Shown here one piece after another: positions 26,882-36,541 of a DNA stretch of 64,000 bases. The stretch is from Methanomassiliicoccus sp. GTDB taxonomy: Archaea; Thermoplasmatota; Thermoplasmata; Methanomassiliicoccales; Methanomassiliicoccaceae. Each line of letters opens with the position of its first letter. Within the stretch, counting starts at the first letter, position 1. The translations under genes were made by a program, and so were the position numbers. Location: contig JAAYAX010000004.1 of the NCBI GenBank assembly GCA_012719175.1, forward strand, positions 496,001 through 560,000, given 5' to 3'. The notes under the pieces are model-generated. The model had not been told where the DNA came from. It saw nothing but the letters and a program-made list of their open reading frames with translations, and made no database searches.

Positions 26882-28605
26882 ATCTTCCAGTAGACCATCC
26901 AGCACCCGTTGTTGTAGATGTTTCCTACGGGCTCGACCCGATCCAGCCTGACGAAGTCGTCAACAGTGAACTTATTGATCGGCGTCCAGGTCCTAGTATA
27001 AGCATCGACGTCGAAGGTGGAGAACACCAGGTAGTCGGAGTCCCCTCTATCGCTGGAGTTGTAGTACGAGGCGAAATGGGCGGTGGTGGCGTTGATGTTC
27101 CATCTGAAGGCGAGATGCTCTTTGTTATACTCCGCCCCATAGATCATGTCGGCGAACCTCCAGGGCACGGACTGTAGTATATGCGTCCTCAGCAGCTCCG
27201 GCCTCTCGTTGATGAACCAGTTCGCGCCCGCCACGTCGGACCTGCTGATGGAGCCATTGGGGGTCTTCTGCATCGGGTCGGAGTAGACGGCGAAAACGGT
27301 AGCCACCAGCGAGATCGCGATCAGAACGGTCACCAGAAGCGTTAGGACGCGCTTGCCGTCCTTCCTGTAGGTGAAAAGAAGGTACCCCACCAGAGGCACG
27401 GCGAATATCATTATGAAGTTCAGGTTGATGATGCGGTTGATGTTGTGAGCGTAGGTGAGCAGGGCTGTAGCCCCGAAGAAAATGGTGCCCGCGAGGAAGC
27501 AGGCCATGACCACGGTCATAAGATGCGGCCTCGATCTCCTCTTAAATATCATGACCCCCACCGCGATGGCCATTATTGCGTAGATGATATCGTCTATCAC
27601 GCAGGCCAGCATGGACTGGAGAACCCACAGTATGCCTAGCTGTGAGGCCGTCCCCTGGGCCGCTCCGATGGTGGTCCTCCCCTCGACCACCCCCAGCAGC
27701 ATCTCGATGTTGGCCTCCACGTTCTTGGTCAGGACGGCGTTGCTGAACACCCAGATGAACAGGGCCAGGATGCTGAGCAGCAACAGCGGAGGTGTGACCG
27801 TGCGGACCGGCCGCTTCAGCAGAGTCTCGGTGATGATTATGGTGGCCAGGATGACCACGATGCCTACGGCCACCAGGGGATGTCCGAGAGTGAAGAACAC
27901 TATCATCACCGCGGCCAGTATCTTGTACCGGTTGCTGTTGCCGCACCTCCATAGGATGTAGAAGAACAGGGGTAGCATCATGACCATCATGGTCTGGTGC
28001 ATGATCGTGGGGATGTAGCCGGCGAACAGGATGGGGAGGGAGGCGACCATCATGGAAGGAGCGAATAGCGGATGGTCGGAGATCGCCCTCGCCCAGCACA
28101 GCATGCCCACGATGTAGGCGGTGAGCATGAGGGCGGGGAAGAGCTGAGACATGAGATAGATGCTCTGATCGAGCAGCTCCCCGGTGGAGGCCATCATGAT
28201 CGAGCCCATGGGGTAGTAGTTCGTTCCTGGGAAGTGGCCGGACTGCACGATATCCTTGGCATAACCGACTATGGACATCGAATCGAACCTGTCGATGTAC
28301 ATGAAGCCCTTGACCTGGTAGAACGATACCAGGAGGTAGTTGGAGAACAGGATCTGGAACAGCCCCAGCCCCCACATCGCCCTGCTCTTTCCGTAGTACA
28401 CGACGAACAGCAGGATGCCTACGGCGAGCCCGGTAATGATGGCGATCCAGAAGACGAGAGGAGTGCTCTCATAGACCGAGTACTCGTACCCCTCCATGGG
28501 AGACAAGTACACGGCGATGATGGCAAGTGTCAATAGGAGGAACGAGAGCGTCGCGACAAGGACCAGGAGCCTGTGGGTCCCAGCATCCTCATTTTTCAAA
28601 ATCAT
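26878..28605 (-). CDS. Multi-helix membrane protein, GT-C-like candidate
   Basis: 575 residues. About 12 hydrophobic helices fill 10-455, and an extracytoplasmic soluble tail covers 456-575 (NGSISRSDVAGANWFINERPE onward). The first external loop has YIDRFDSMSIVGYAKDI and FPGTNYYPMGS, the kind of acidic/aromatic loop seen in GT-C enzymes that use lipid-phosphate sugars. I do not recognise a named family. It is upstream of and coupled to the GT4 gene; a similar pair occurs at 45702/47428. It is probably a transferase or polymerase acting outside the membrane. AT boxes near 28671-28680 may serve as promoter. Confidence 0.62.
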   Translation of the reverse strand: MILKNEDAGTHRLLVLVATLSFLLLTLAIIAVYLSPMEGYEYSVYESTPLVFWIAIITGLAVGILLFVVYYGKSRAMWGLGLFQILFSNYLLVSFYQVKGFMYIDRFDSMSIVGYAKDIVQSGHFPGTNYYPMGSIMMASTGELLDQSIYLMSQLFPALMLTAYIVGMLCWARAISDHPLFAPSMMVASLPILFAGYIPTIMHQTMMVMMLPLFFYILWRCGNSNRYKILAAVMIVFFTLGHPLVAVGIVVILATIIITETLLKRPVRTVTPPLLLLSILALFIWVFSNAVLTKNVEANIEMLLGVVEGRTTIGAAQGTASQLGILWVLQSMLACVIDDIIYAIMAIAVGVMIFKRRSRPHLMTVVMACFLAGTIFFGATALLTYAHNINRIINLNFIMIFAVPLVGYLLFTYRKDGKRVLTLLVTVLIAISLVATVFAVYSDPMQKTPNGSISRSDVAGANWFINERPELLRTHILQSVPWRFADMIYGAEYNKEHLAFRWNINATTAHFASYYNSSDRGDSDYLVFSTFDVDAYTRTWTPINKFTVDDFVRLDRVEPVGNIYNNGCWMVYWKI

Positions 28606-29076
28606 GACCTCTCCTTTCTTTTTTCTCTACGATGACCAACCTTGACAGGGGACTATGGATATGGTCTAGCGCATATATTATTTGTGTAATGAGAGTACCA
28701 GCCAGGAACTCCTGGTGAGCGTTGACATGGTCAAGTAGATCATTATCTTATCATGCCCCTTCAGTGACCGGGCTGGTGGAGCGCACTATGCTGGTATCCG
28801 ATGCTTGTGCTCATAGGATGCGTTTTCGGCCGTCCCTCGGAGATGATGCATGTATTGTCGAGAGTCACATCATCATACTTCCATCATGATGACGGAAAGA
28901 AGCTTATCCGTTCGAGTGCGATACATGCCAATAGGAAGAAGAGCGGTAATTCTGTTAACGGGAAGTCATTCTTAGCGTGCAGGGTGATGGTGTGAAGGTT
29001 TATCAATATCCATAATCATGTTCGCGCAAAAGAACCGTGTTATTGACGCATTGGTGGAGAATCCTGGGGAGATATT
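28606..29076. other. Divergent intergenic region
   Basis: No supported gene; the frame at 28801-28995 has no clear features. TCATCAT near 28870 and ATGATGA near 28886 form a short hairpin. GTTTATCAAT near 28998 is a plausible TATA box for the 2-epimerase. Confidence 0.5.
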
Positions 29077-30213
29077 TTGACAAGGTCAAAGGGTCAGATC
29101 GGCAAGATCGTTTCGGTAATAGGCGCAAGGCCCCAGTTCATCAAGTGCGCGGCCCTCTCCAAAGAGCTGAGGAAGAGGCATGAGGAGGTCATCGTACACA
29201 CCGGCCAGCACTACGATCACGGCATGTCCGAGATCTTCTTCCAAGAGCTGTCCATACCTCATCCAGACTACAACCTAAACGTTGGTTCTAACACTCAAGG
29301 CCGGCAAACGGGCGATATGCTGTCCTCCCTGGAGGGCGTTCTTATCAAAGAGCGGCCGGACCTGGTGCTGGTGTTCGGAGATACCAACTCCACGCTGGCC
29401 GGGGTGCTGGCAGCGTCGAAGCTGAACATGAGGATCGCCCATGTGGAGGCGGGCCTGAGGAGTTTCGACCGAACCATGCCCGAAGAGATCAACAGGGTGG
29501 TGGCGGACCATCTTTCCAACCTTCTGTTCGTCCCGACGGTAAACGCCGCGAACAACCTGCACATGGAGGGGATCTTTGAAGGGGTCCATGTGGTGGGGGA
29601 TGTGATGGTCGATGCCGTCCTGATGAACCTGGCCATAGCCAAGGAGAGGTCGACCATCTTGGAGAGACTAGATCTCGAGGAGAAGGACTATCTGGTGGCC
29701 ACCATCCACCGCCAGAGCAATACCGATGACATCAACGCCCTGTCGAGCACCATAAGAGCGATGGGGCGTTCGCAGAGAAAGATAGTGTTCCCCGTGCACC
29801 CCCGGACCAGGAACCGTTTGGTGGCCGCAGGCATGTGGGAAGGGCTGCCGTCGAACATCGTCCCCACCGAGCCGCTAGGCTACCTCGATATGCTGAGGCT
29901 CATGAGCTCCGCGGACAAGATCGTCACCGACTCCGGGGGGATGCAGAAGGAGGCCTACGTCCTGAAGGTCCCGTGCATCACGGTCCGGAGCAACACGGAG
30001 TGGGGCGAGACCATCGAGGACGGGTGGAACATTTTGGTCGGTTGTGATCCGGAGCGTCTGCTGGAAGCCATATCCTCGTTCCGACCGGCACGACCTCAGA
30101 GCGACCCCTACGGGCGCGGGGACGCGGCCGTCAACATCGCCAAGATCATCGATGGGGTATCCGAGGTGCAAGAAGGGTTACCGTCGGAGCCTGCAGTGGC
30201 GAACCATACGTAA
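29077..30213 (+). CDS. wecB: UDP-N-acetylglucosamine 2-epimerase, non-hydrolysing
   Basis: 378 residues, the family's usual length. It interconverts UDP-GlcNAc and UDP-ManNAc. GARPQFIKCAAL at about 16, HTGQHYD near 42, FGDTNSTLAG near 95, HVEAGLRSFD near 117 and VTDSGGMQKEAYVLKVPCITVRSNTEW near 290-315 hold the catalytic acids, the His and the UDP pocket. The start is TTG at 29077 behind GGGGAGAT. No UDP-ManNAc dehydrogenase (WecC) is visible in the window, so the ManNAc may be used directly or oxidised by an enzyme elsewhere. Cytoplasmic. Confidence 0.92.
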   Translation: MTRSKGQIGKIVSVIGARPQFIKCAALSKELRKRHEEVIVHTGQHYDHGMSEIFFQELSIPHPDYNLNVGSNTQGRQTGDMLSSLEGVLIKERPDLVLVFGDTNSTLAGVLAASKLNMRIAHVEAGLRSFDRTMPEEINRVVADHLSNLLFVPTVNAANNLHMEGIFEGVHVVGDVMVDAVLMNLAIAKERSTILERLDLEEKDYLVATIHRQSNTDDINALSSTIRAMGRSQRKIVFPVHPRTRNRLVAAGMWEGLPSNIVPTEPLGYLDMLRLMSSADKIVTDSGGMQKEAYVLKVPCITVRSNTEWGETIEDGWNILVGCDPERLLEAISSFRPARPQSDPYGRGDAAVNIAKIIDGVSEVQEGLPSEPAVANHT

Positions 30214-30334
30214 GGTGAGAGAGATCGACCGACAGTGGCTGACCTCATGCGCCATTCGTCCTTACCCGTGAAGCGACCTCAGCGTTCTGTCCCTCTCTAA
30301 TCCAATACAATATTTGAGCTCTAGCCGCCCCCCA

Positions 30335-31603
30335 TCATGGATTGACGGGCAGAGGTCCGCTCCTTCCCCTGGTGTACCTCATGTACGCAATTCCTACAAG
30401 GGCACCCAGGGCGAAGGAGAAGACCCAGGAATAGCCTATCCCGTCCTTGCCGATGGCGCTGGCCAAGATGACACTGAGAGCGAGGAATGAACCGGAGTTG
30501 ACGGCGCCCATGAGGACAACCCCCCGTATATGCTCCTTGACCTTGAGATAGGTGCTCACCTGCTGGAACAAGGTGAAGAATATGCCTGACACCAGCAGAA
30601 TGTTCAGTATGCCCAGGCCCTCGGACCGGTACTGGGCTCCCAGGATCCCCAGTATGAACGGTCCCAGGAGCATGAATATGATTATGCACGGTACGAGGAT
30701 GGCGTAGGTGATGGTCAAGGACCTCCGAAACGTCTTCGTTAGACTTTCCCCGTGGCTGCCCTCCACGTATAGCGAGGTGTTGAAAGTCGCCGGTATCAGG
30801 AATACGATCGCCGCGATGGACAGTGCCATGTAGTAAATGGCGGCCTCGGCCGCTCCGATCAGGGAGAACACCAATATCGGCATCGCCATGGTAGGGAGCA
30901 TGTTGAGGATGGTCGCAACATAGTTGCCAGTGGAGAACCAGAAGGCCTTCCTGAGAAAGCTCCAATCGATGGTTCCCAGCCTCAAACCGGACCGGAAAAG
31001 TAGAAGGCCGGAGACCGGCAGGGTGATCGCGTAGGAGACCAGCATCGCTATGAGGATGCCCAGGTCCTGAAGGGTCACGAAAGCGATGAGAAGGAGCACA
31101 CGCACCCCCAATATCATATTCTGGTACCAGCCGTTCTGGGCGTTCCTGCTTCCCACGAACGCGGTGTGTGCGATGTAAGCGACGCTCGTGGCCCCGATCA
31201 GCAGTATGAACAGGATGTGGACGATGTCGGAAGCGACCAGGTCCGGCATCCAAAGCGATGATCCGAGGATGAACACCGCCCCTATGGCCATGGCCAGGGG
31301 CGCGGCTATCTTTACCACGCTACCCAGGATCATCGACCGGTCCAGGACCGGGAAGTACCGGATCATGGACTGGTCCATCCCCAGCATCCCCAGGGCAACG
31401 ATAAGGCCGGAGGTGGAGATGAGGGTGGAGGCCACCCCCACGCTCTCTATGTCATAGTACCAGGCGGCCACCATCCAGAACAGCAGGCCGAAGCCAGACG
31501 ATGTGATGGAGGACAGAAAGATGTAGAAGGAGTTGCGCAAGAACGTGTCCTTAAAGAGGCCTTTGAGCCTGGTCAGGGACAGTTGCGCCCTAAGCTTCTC
31601 CAT
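30335..31603 (-). CDS. Wzx-like flippase, divergent type
   Basis: 422 residues with about 12 helices, of the oligosaccharide-flippase/MOP superfamily. FYIFLSSITSSGFGLLFWMVAAWYY is the typical first helix pair, MDQSMIRYFP gives the family's first internal loop, and SLYVEGSHGESLTKTFRRS lies mid-protein. It is not closely similar to the other two flippases, so it may move a different lipid-linked glycan. It is shorter than those two, lacking about the last two helices. It is transcribed leftward, divergent from the DUF354 gene by about 250 bases. Membrane location is certain; substrate unknown. Confidence 0.82.
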   Translation of the reverse strand: MEKLRAQLSLTRLKGLFKDTFLRNSFYIFLSSITSSGFGLLFWMVAAWYYDIESVGVASTLISTSGLIVALGMLGMDQSMIRYFPVLDRSMILGSVVKIAAPLAMAIGAVFILGSSLWMPDLVASDIVHILFILLIGATSVAYIAHTAFVGSRNAQNGWYQNMILGVRVLLLIAFVTLQDLGILIAMLVSYAITLPVSGLLLFRSGLRLGTIDWSFLRKAFWFSTGNYVATILNMLPTMAMPILVFSLIGAAEAAIYYMALSIAAIVFLIPATFNTSLYVEGSHGESLTKTFRRSLTITYAILVPCIIIFMLLGPFILGILGAQYRSEGLGILNILLVSGIFFTLFQQVSTYLKVKEHIRGVVLMGAVNSGSFLALSVILASAIGKDGIGYSWVFSFALGALVGIAYMRYTRGRSGPLPVNP

Positions 31604-31856
31604 GAAACGCGCCTCGTGTTGCCTCTCCAGATCATCCCTCCACCCTTTTAGGTGCGTGCCGGCATCCCCTTTCCAGAGGATGGTAACGCCTCATGATCGA
31701 AGGAGACATACGATGCGACTTAAGAACCGAACCTGGGGCAACACGTTCCAATGCCCTCTGAATAACGGTCCTTACTATATACGCTCCCCTCACGGAATTA
31801 GGATGATGTTCCGAGAGAGACGCTCGTCATCGACTCTGAAGTTTTAAGTTCAGGAC

Positions 31857-33029
31857 ATGGCATATGACCGGAGGGGTCAGTTCCTGCTTAACGGTAGTAA
31901 AGACAAAGACGTTGGGATATTCGTCAATACTCCCGCGCAGGTCCACTTCTTCCGCAACATAGTCAGAGAGTTAGAGAAGAGGGGGAGGGCCACCCACATC
32001 GTGGCCAGGGACTACGGGGAGACCGTGCCCTTGCTGGAGGAGATGGGGATCGATCACTTCCTCTACTCCACCCCCAGTTCCTCAAAGGCCGGCAAAGTAA
32101 CTTCGATCCCCTCCGATGTCATCAAAGCCACCAGATGGCTGAAGAGGTTCGACATCGGTCTGATCACAGGATTCGGGAGCTATGATACCTACGCATCGAC
32201 GTTGATGGGTCTTCCCAACCTCATCTTCAACGATTCCGAGTTCACCATCAGCACTCTGTACTACATCCTGGAGTTCAAGCTGGTGATGCCCTTCGTGGAC
32301 CACATCATTACCCCTTCCTACTTCCGCCAGGACCTGGGAAGGAAGCAGCTGCGGGTGAACAGCCTCAAGGAGATGGCGTACCTGCATCCATCATACTACA
32401 CGCCGGACGAGGGGGTGCTCGACCTCCTGTCTGTGTCCAAGGACGAGCCTTACTCTATCCTGCGCTTCAACGCCTTCGATGCCATCCATGACAAGGGCGT
32501 ATGGGGCTTCGACGATGATTCCAAACGCGAGCTGGTAAAAAGATTGGAGGAGCACTCCCGGGTCTTCATCTCCTCGGAGAAAGGCGTCCCCCCGGAGCTG
32601 AGGTCCAATGTGATAAACATCCCAAGGTACCGAATCCATGACGCCCTCTCCTACGCCCGGCTCCTGGTCACTGACACCCAGACCATGGCCACCGAGAGCG
32701 CCATCCTGGGGACCCCCACGGTACGGTGCAACTCCTTCGTGGGTCCGACGGACATGGGCAACTTCATCGAGCTGGAGGAGAAGTATGGGCTCATCGTGAA
32801 CCTCTCCGACCGCGGCAGGGCGATCGACAGGGCCGTGGAGCTCGTTCAGGACAAGGGAGCGAAGGTGGAGTGGAAGAGGAAGCGGTCCCGTCTACTGGAC
32901 GATTACGTGGACATCACCGCCCTGATGGTCTGGCTAATCGAGGATTACCCTCGCAACATGGAGCGTTTGATCGCCGATCCTGAGACCGTGTCGGGCTTCA
33001 GGTTCAAATCCCCCCGTCCCCTTATCTGA
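31857..33029 (+). CDS. DUF354 family protein (putative GT-B glycosyltransferase)
   Basis: 390 residues. VGIFVNTPAQVHFFRNIVRELEKRG and THIVARDYGETVPLLEEMGI are the hallmark start of the archaeal DUF354 family. The N-terminal fold resembles MurG and UDP-GlcNAc 2-epimerase, and the C-terminal half has the donor-site like TDTQTMATESAILGTPTVRCNSF. No activity is firmly assigned to the family; it is usually in surface-glycan clusters. It is only five bases from the next gene, so they form one unit. No export signal; likely cytoplasmic. The start is ATG 31857, with no other good candidate. Confidence 0.82.
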   Translation: MAYDRRGQFLLNGSKDKDVGIFVNTPAQVHFFRNIVRELEKRGRATHIVARDYGETVPLLEEMGIDHFLYSTPSSSKAGKVTSIPSDVIKATRWLKRFDIGLITGFGSYDTYASTLMGLPNLIFNDSEFTISTLYYILEFKLVMPFVDHIITPSYFRQDLGRKQLRVNSLKEMAYLHPSYYTPDEGVLDLLSVSKDEPYSILRFNAFDAIHDKGVWGFDDDSKRELVKRLEEHSRVFISSEKGVPPELRSNVINIPRYRIHDALSYARLLVTDTQTMATESAILGTPTVRCNSFVGPTDMGNFIELEEKYGLIVNLSDRGRAIDRAVELVQDKGAKVEWKRKRSRLLDDYVDITALMVWLIEDYPRNMERLIADPETVSGFRFKSPRPLI

Positions 33030-33034
33030 ACGCC

Positions 33035-34279
33035 ATGACCCCGACCTCCGCCGGCAATGACAGCGGAACCAAGAGAACTACGCTGGATGCGGAGAACGTA
33101 TACAACTCCATATCTCATCTGGAGAGGTGGATCGATGGACGGTATGAGGGATGGGACCCATATGATGGCCTGAACAATTTCAAGGTCCAGAACATCAAGC
33201 TTGGCAGCCCCTATGTCCAGATGGGATTGGTTCAGCTCCATAGGCTCTCCCCCATCAACCTCCGGGCGCTCTTCGGGGTGGAGAAGGGCGTGGACACCAA
33301 GGGCCTTGCCGTTTTCGTCCAGGCGTACCTCACGCTCCACTCGGCGACGGGCGAGGAGAGGTACCTTCGTCAGGCGACCGAGCTGAGCGAGATGATAATT
33401 GGCAACTCCTTGAAGAAAAGCGTGGGGGACCATGCCTGGGCCTCTCACTACTTCCCGTTCATAGCGGCGGACAAGGGCGCTCTCACACCATCGGTGCCGG
33501 ACATCATAGGCACCAGCAATGTCCTGAAAGCCCTCTCCCTACTCCAGCTGACCGGAAGGGAGGAGCGTCTGGACGAGGTGATCGGCAGCTGCCAGGCATA
33601 TCTGCGCAGAATGGTGGAGCACAGGGACAGCCACGCGTACTTCATGTACACTCCCGAATGGAAAGGGAAGATCGTCCCCAACGCCTCGGCGGAGGCCCTC
33701 GGCGCTATCGCCTCCTCGCTTAGAGCGAGACCGAACGATGAACTTCGCGTTTTATGTGATGAGGTCCTGCAGACCGTACTTCGACTCCAGAGGGAGGATG
33801 GCTCATGGGTCTATTCCATATACCCGAACGGCAGGGAGTACCTCCAGCATGATTTCCATCAAGGGTACATGATCAGTGGTCTCCTCTCATACAGGGACCT
33901 CGCCCCGGCGGAGCTACGAGATGATATTGACAATGCCATCGGACGGGCGCTGACATTCTACAAGGGCCTTTTCCTGGAGGACGGGCGGTCGTTATACCGC
34001 GCCCCCCAGAGGTTTCCCGTCGACATACACAACCAGTCCCAGGGGATCATCACCTTCACTCAGGCCGCTGAGTTGAAAGGAGACATCGTCCGCATCGACA
34101 TGGCCCATACCATCGCCGAGTGGACGATCAAGAACATGCAGGACAGGAATGGTTTCTTCTACTATCAGAAGTGGCCTATGGTGACGAACAAGATACCTTT
34201 CATGCGCTGGTCGCAAGCATGGATGCTCCTCGCCCTCGCGTCATTGTTTGCTCATGAGAGGAACGGTAGAATCCTCTGA
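33035..34279 (+). CDS. Alpha/alpha-toroid protein, unknown function
   Basis: 414 residues, soluble, made of regular helix pairs such as LAVFVQAYLTLHSATGEERYLRQATEL, VLKALSLLQLTG and FTQAAELKGD. This periodicity and motifs like REDGSWVYSIYPNGRE and YYQKWP fit the (alpha/alpha)6 toroid fold of glycosidases, lyases and C5-epimerases. I cannot point to a catalytic acid with confidence. It starts five bases after the DUF354 stop and so is coupled to it; the two may act on the same sugar. Some databases call relatives delta-aminolevulinate dehydratase, which the fold does not support. No signal peptide. Confidence 0.6.
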   Translation: MTPTSAGNDSGTKRTTLDAENVYNSISHLERWIDGRYEGWDPYDGLNNFKVQNIKLGSPYVQMGLVQLHRLSPINLRALFGVEKGVDTKGLAVFVQAYLTLHSATGEERYLRQATELSEMIIGNSLKKSVGDHAWASHYFPFIAADKGALTPSVPDIIGTSNVLKALSLLQLTGREERLDEVIGSCQAYLRRMVEHRDSHAYFMYTPEWKGKIVPNASAEALGAIASSLRARPNDELRVLCDEVLQTVLRLQREDGSWVYSIYPNGREYLQHDFHQGYMISGLLSYRDLAPAELRDDIDNAIGRALTFYKGLFLEDGRSLYRAPQRFPVDIHNQSQGIITFTQAAELKGDIVRIDMAHTIAEWTIKNMQDRNGFFYYQKWPMVTNKIPFMRWSQAWMLLALASLFAHERNGRIL

Positions 34280-34611
34280 GATAGATGATTGTCCCCCTTC
34301 TCGAGGACGAGCCGGGAAGGTCTGATTTTGACAGAACTACACCAAAATAGACCCTATTCGTCATTCTTTACATAATGGGCCGTTCGGGGACGGCATTACC
34401 ACAACATCCTTGATCGGAGGGATATCTTCGTCATGCTGATGCTATAAAAATAGAGCGTGTTGGAACACCGTACTTAACTATCGAATACTCTAATATTTCT
34501 GGCCAGACGCACCGGGGTACATTATAACCTTTCTAAATTTATAGAAATAACTAAGCATATATGAATATAGGCCTTTATCCTAAACAAGAAATGCCCGGCA
34601 AGGAGGGGGGC
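34280..34611. other. Intergenic region with two TATA-like boxes
   Basis: No gene is seen. GCTATAAAAATAG at about 34441-34453 is a textbook TATA box, but its expected transcript start near 34472 has no start codon nearby. A second AT box near 34535-34545 fits the dehydrogenase gene better. Confidence 0.5.
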
Positions 34612-35616
34612 ATGGACGTCGGCGTGATCGGACTAGGAAAGATGGGTCTGTTACATGCGGCTATCTTTAACCGACTGGATGGTTGCCGTGTGACCGCACT
34701 CTGTGATGTCAATGAGCTCATGCTCAAGATATTACGGAGCGGTAACGACGACGTCAGGACCTACACGGACTTCCAGATCATGCTCGACGAGAACGACCTG
34801 GACATCGTGGTCGTGGCCACGCCGGTCTTCCTCCATGGCTCTATGGCCACCACAGCCCTCAAGAAGGGCATGCATGTCCTGATCGAGAAGCCCATGGCCA
34901 AGACCACCGAGGAGTGCTCCACCATCATCGGGAACGCCAACGGCTCCAAGAGCCTGGTGGGTTACTGCCGCCGCTTCATGCCGACCTACAACAGCGCCAA
35001 GAAGTTGATCGAGGAGGAAGAGTTGGGTAAGGTGCTCTCCTTCAGATCGCACTTCTACCTCAGCCAGGTCGATAAGCGAATGGAAGGATGGCAGTTCGAC
35101 CCCTACAAGGGCGGGGGAGGGGCCCTCATAGACCTGGGCTGCCACGCCCTGGACATGGTCCACTACATCCTCGGGCCCATGCGTTCCGTCTCCTGCAGGA
35201 CCGAGAGGGTAATATCCGAGAGCGTCGAGGACGTCGCCAGGTTGGAATTGACGCTGAATAGCGGCGTCAGGGGTAATCTCGCGGTCTCCTGGGTGGAGTC
35301 CGGTTACCGCCTCCCGGAGATGATGCTAGAGGTCACGTGCGAAAAGGGCGTGGCCAGGGTCGCGGAGAAGTACCTGGAAACGGTGTCGAACGATGGTACT
35401 GTCAACAAGAGATTCAAGCAATGCTTTCCCGACCCCATCCCCTTCAACATCGGGGGGAGGGAGTACACTGCCGAGGACCTCCACCTCGTTGAGAGCATTC
35501 GCGACGCGCAAAACACGAAGTGTGACATCAAGGTCGGCAGCATGCCTACCTCCGTGATCGATTCCGCCTACCTCTCCGCTCGCGACGGTCAACCCCAGAA
35601 AGTCCGTTACCTGTGA
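34612..35616 (+). CDS. Gfo/Idh/MocA-family sugar dehydrogenase
   Basis: About 334 residues. DVGVIGLGKMGLLHAAIF is the NAD(P) loop, VVVATPVFLHGSMATTALKKGMHVLIEKPMAKT holds the EKP motif (the Lys is catalytic), and the C-terminal half has GGGALIDLGCHALDMVHYILG with the family's His. It oxidises or reduces a nucleotide sugar or a free polyol. GGAGG at 34602-34606, five bases before the ATG at 34612, fixes the start; an ATG at 34561 would add 17 residues not expected in the family. The stop overlaps the next gene's ribosome site, so the two probably act in one step sequence. Confidence 0.88.
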   Translation: MDVGVIGLGKMGLLHAAIFNRLDGCRVTALCDVNELMLKILRSGNDDVRTYTDFQIMLDENDLDIVVVATPVFLHGSMATTALKKGMHVLIEKPMAKTTEECSTIIGNANGSKSLVGYCRRFMPTYNSAKKLIEEEELGKVLSFRSHFYLSQVDKRMEGWQFDPYKGGGGALIDLGCHALDMVHYILGPMRSVSCRTERVISESVEDVARLELTLNSGVRGNLAVSWVESGYRLPEMMLEVTCEKGVARVAEKYLETVSNDGTVNKRFKQCFPDPIPFNIGGREYTAEDLHLVESIRDAQNTKCDIKVGSMPTSVIDSAYLSARDGQPQKVRYL

Positions 35617-35621
35617 TCCCT

Positions 35622-36473
35622 ATGAACCTCATCCTCGGGCACAACCAGTTCGTCGGCATCTCCCACCTATCCGAGGAGAGGAGCGAGGAGATGAACAGCC
35701 GGTTCACCAGCCCCCAGAGGATCATGGAGGTGGTGGAGGCGGCGTACGACATCGGCGTCCGCTCCATGATCGTGGAGACGCACCCCCGGATGCTGGACTT
35801 CCTCAAGTACTACTCCAAGGTGGACACGGTGGACATGTCCTTCATCCTGCAGATCCCCAATGTCCAGGAGTACATCAGGACGATGAACAACAAGGGCATC
35901 GAAGGCATGGCCATGGACATCATCCGGGGCTCCAGGCCGACTATGCTCATCAAGGGCGCCATGCGCTCGGTGAAGGACGTGGTCCAGAACAACTACGCAT
36001 ACGTGGCCACCACTGGGCTGGAACTGATCGCGTCCCCATACTACAACTATGACATCACCCACGTGATGGTGCACAACGTCATCACCGATTTCCTGCTGGG
36101 CCTGGGCATGGCCGACGTGCTCATGGCCGCCAAGGAGAGGATGGAGGACGACTATGAAGTTCCGGTGGGCTTCGTCACGCTGAACCTGCCCATGTTCCTG
36201 GAGGACTTCGAGGAGTACAGGGGCCGGCTTAACATCATGACCCCGGTAAACCCCCTGGGGTACGACATGAACGATTCCAAGGAGGAGGTCGAGGATCGTA
36301 TCCGGGCGACCGACCACCACATCATGGCCATGAACATCCTGGGCGGAGGGTCCATTCCCATCACTGAGGCTATAGATTACATCAAGAGCCTGGGCAAGAT
36401 CGAGGACTGCATCATCGGGTCCTCCAACCCAGAGCACATCAGGGAAGCCTATATGCTTCTGAACGGCAAGTGA
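35622..36473 (+). CDS. Conserved barrel-like protein of unknown function
   Basis: 283 residues, soluble. MNLILGHNQFVGISHLSEER opens the protein. VEAAYDIGVRSMIVETHPRM, FILQIPNVQEYI and IMAMNILGGGSIPITEAIDYI recur with the spacing of a TIM barrel, and the last is like the phosphate-binding end of such barrels. I do not recognise a named family; an aldolase, an isomerase or an aldo/keto reductase-like enzyme are options. GTGAT at 35613-35617 overlaps the dehydrogenase stop and acts as ribosome site for ATG 35622; a GTG at 35613 is the alternative start. Coupling suggests a shared sugar pathway. Confidence 0.6.
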   Translation: MNLILGHNQFVGISHLSEERSEEMNSRFTSPQRIMEVVEAAYDIGVRSMIVETHPRMLDFLKYYSKVDTVDMSFILQIPNVQEYIRTMNNKGIEGMAMDIIRGSRPTMLIKGAMRSVKDVVQNNYAYVATTGLELIASPYYNYDITHVMVHNVITDFLLGLGMADVLMAAKERMEDDYEVPVGFVTLNLPMFLEDFEEYRGRLNIMTPVNPLGYDMNDSKEEVEDRIRATDHHIMAMNILGGGSIPITEAIDYIKSLGKIEDCIIGSSNPEHIREAYMLLNGK

Positions 36474-36541
36474 GTCTGTCCCCGTTTCTTTGGCTGTCTC
36501 ACAGTAGCGCAGCGCTATTGTCCACAAGTTTTTTTTCATGA

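Noticed and set aside
28801-28995. 64-codon plus-strand frame
   Set aside because: No ribosome site and no recognisable features in a divergent promoter region.
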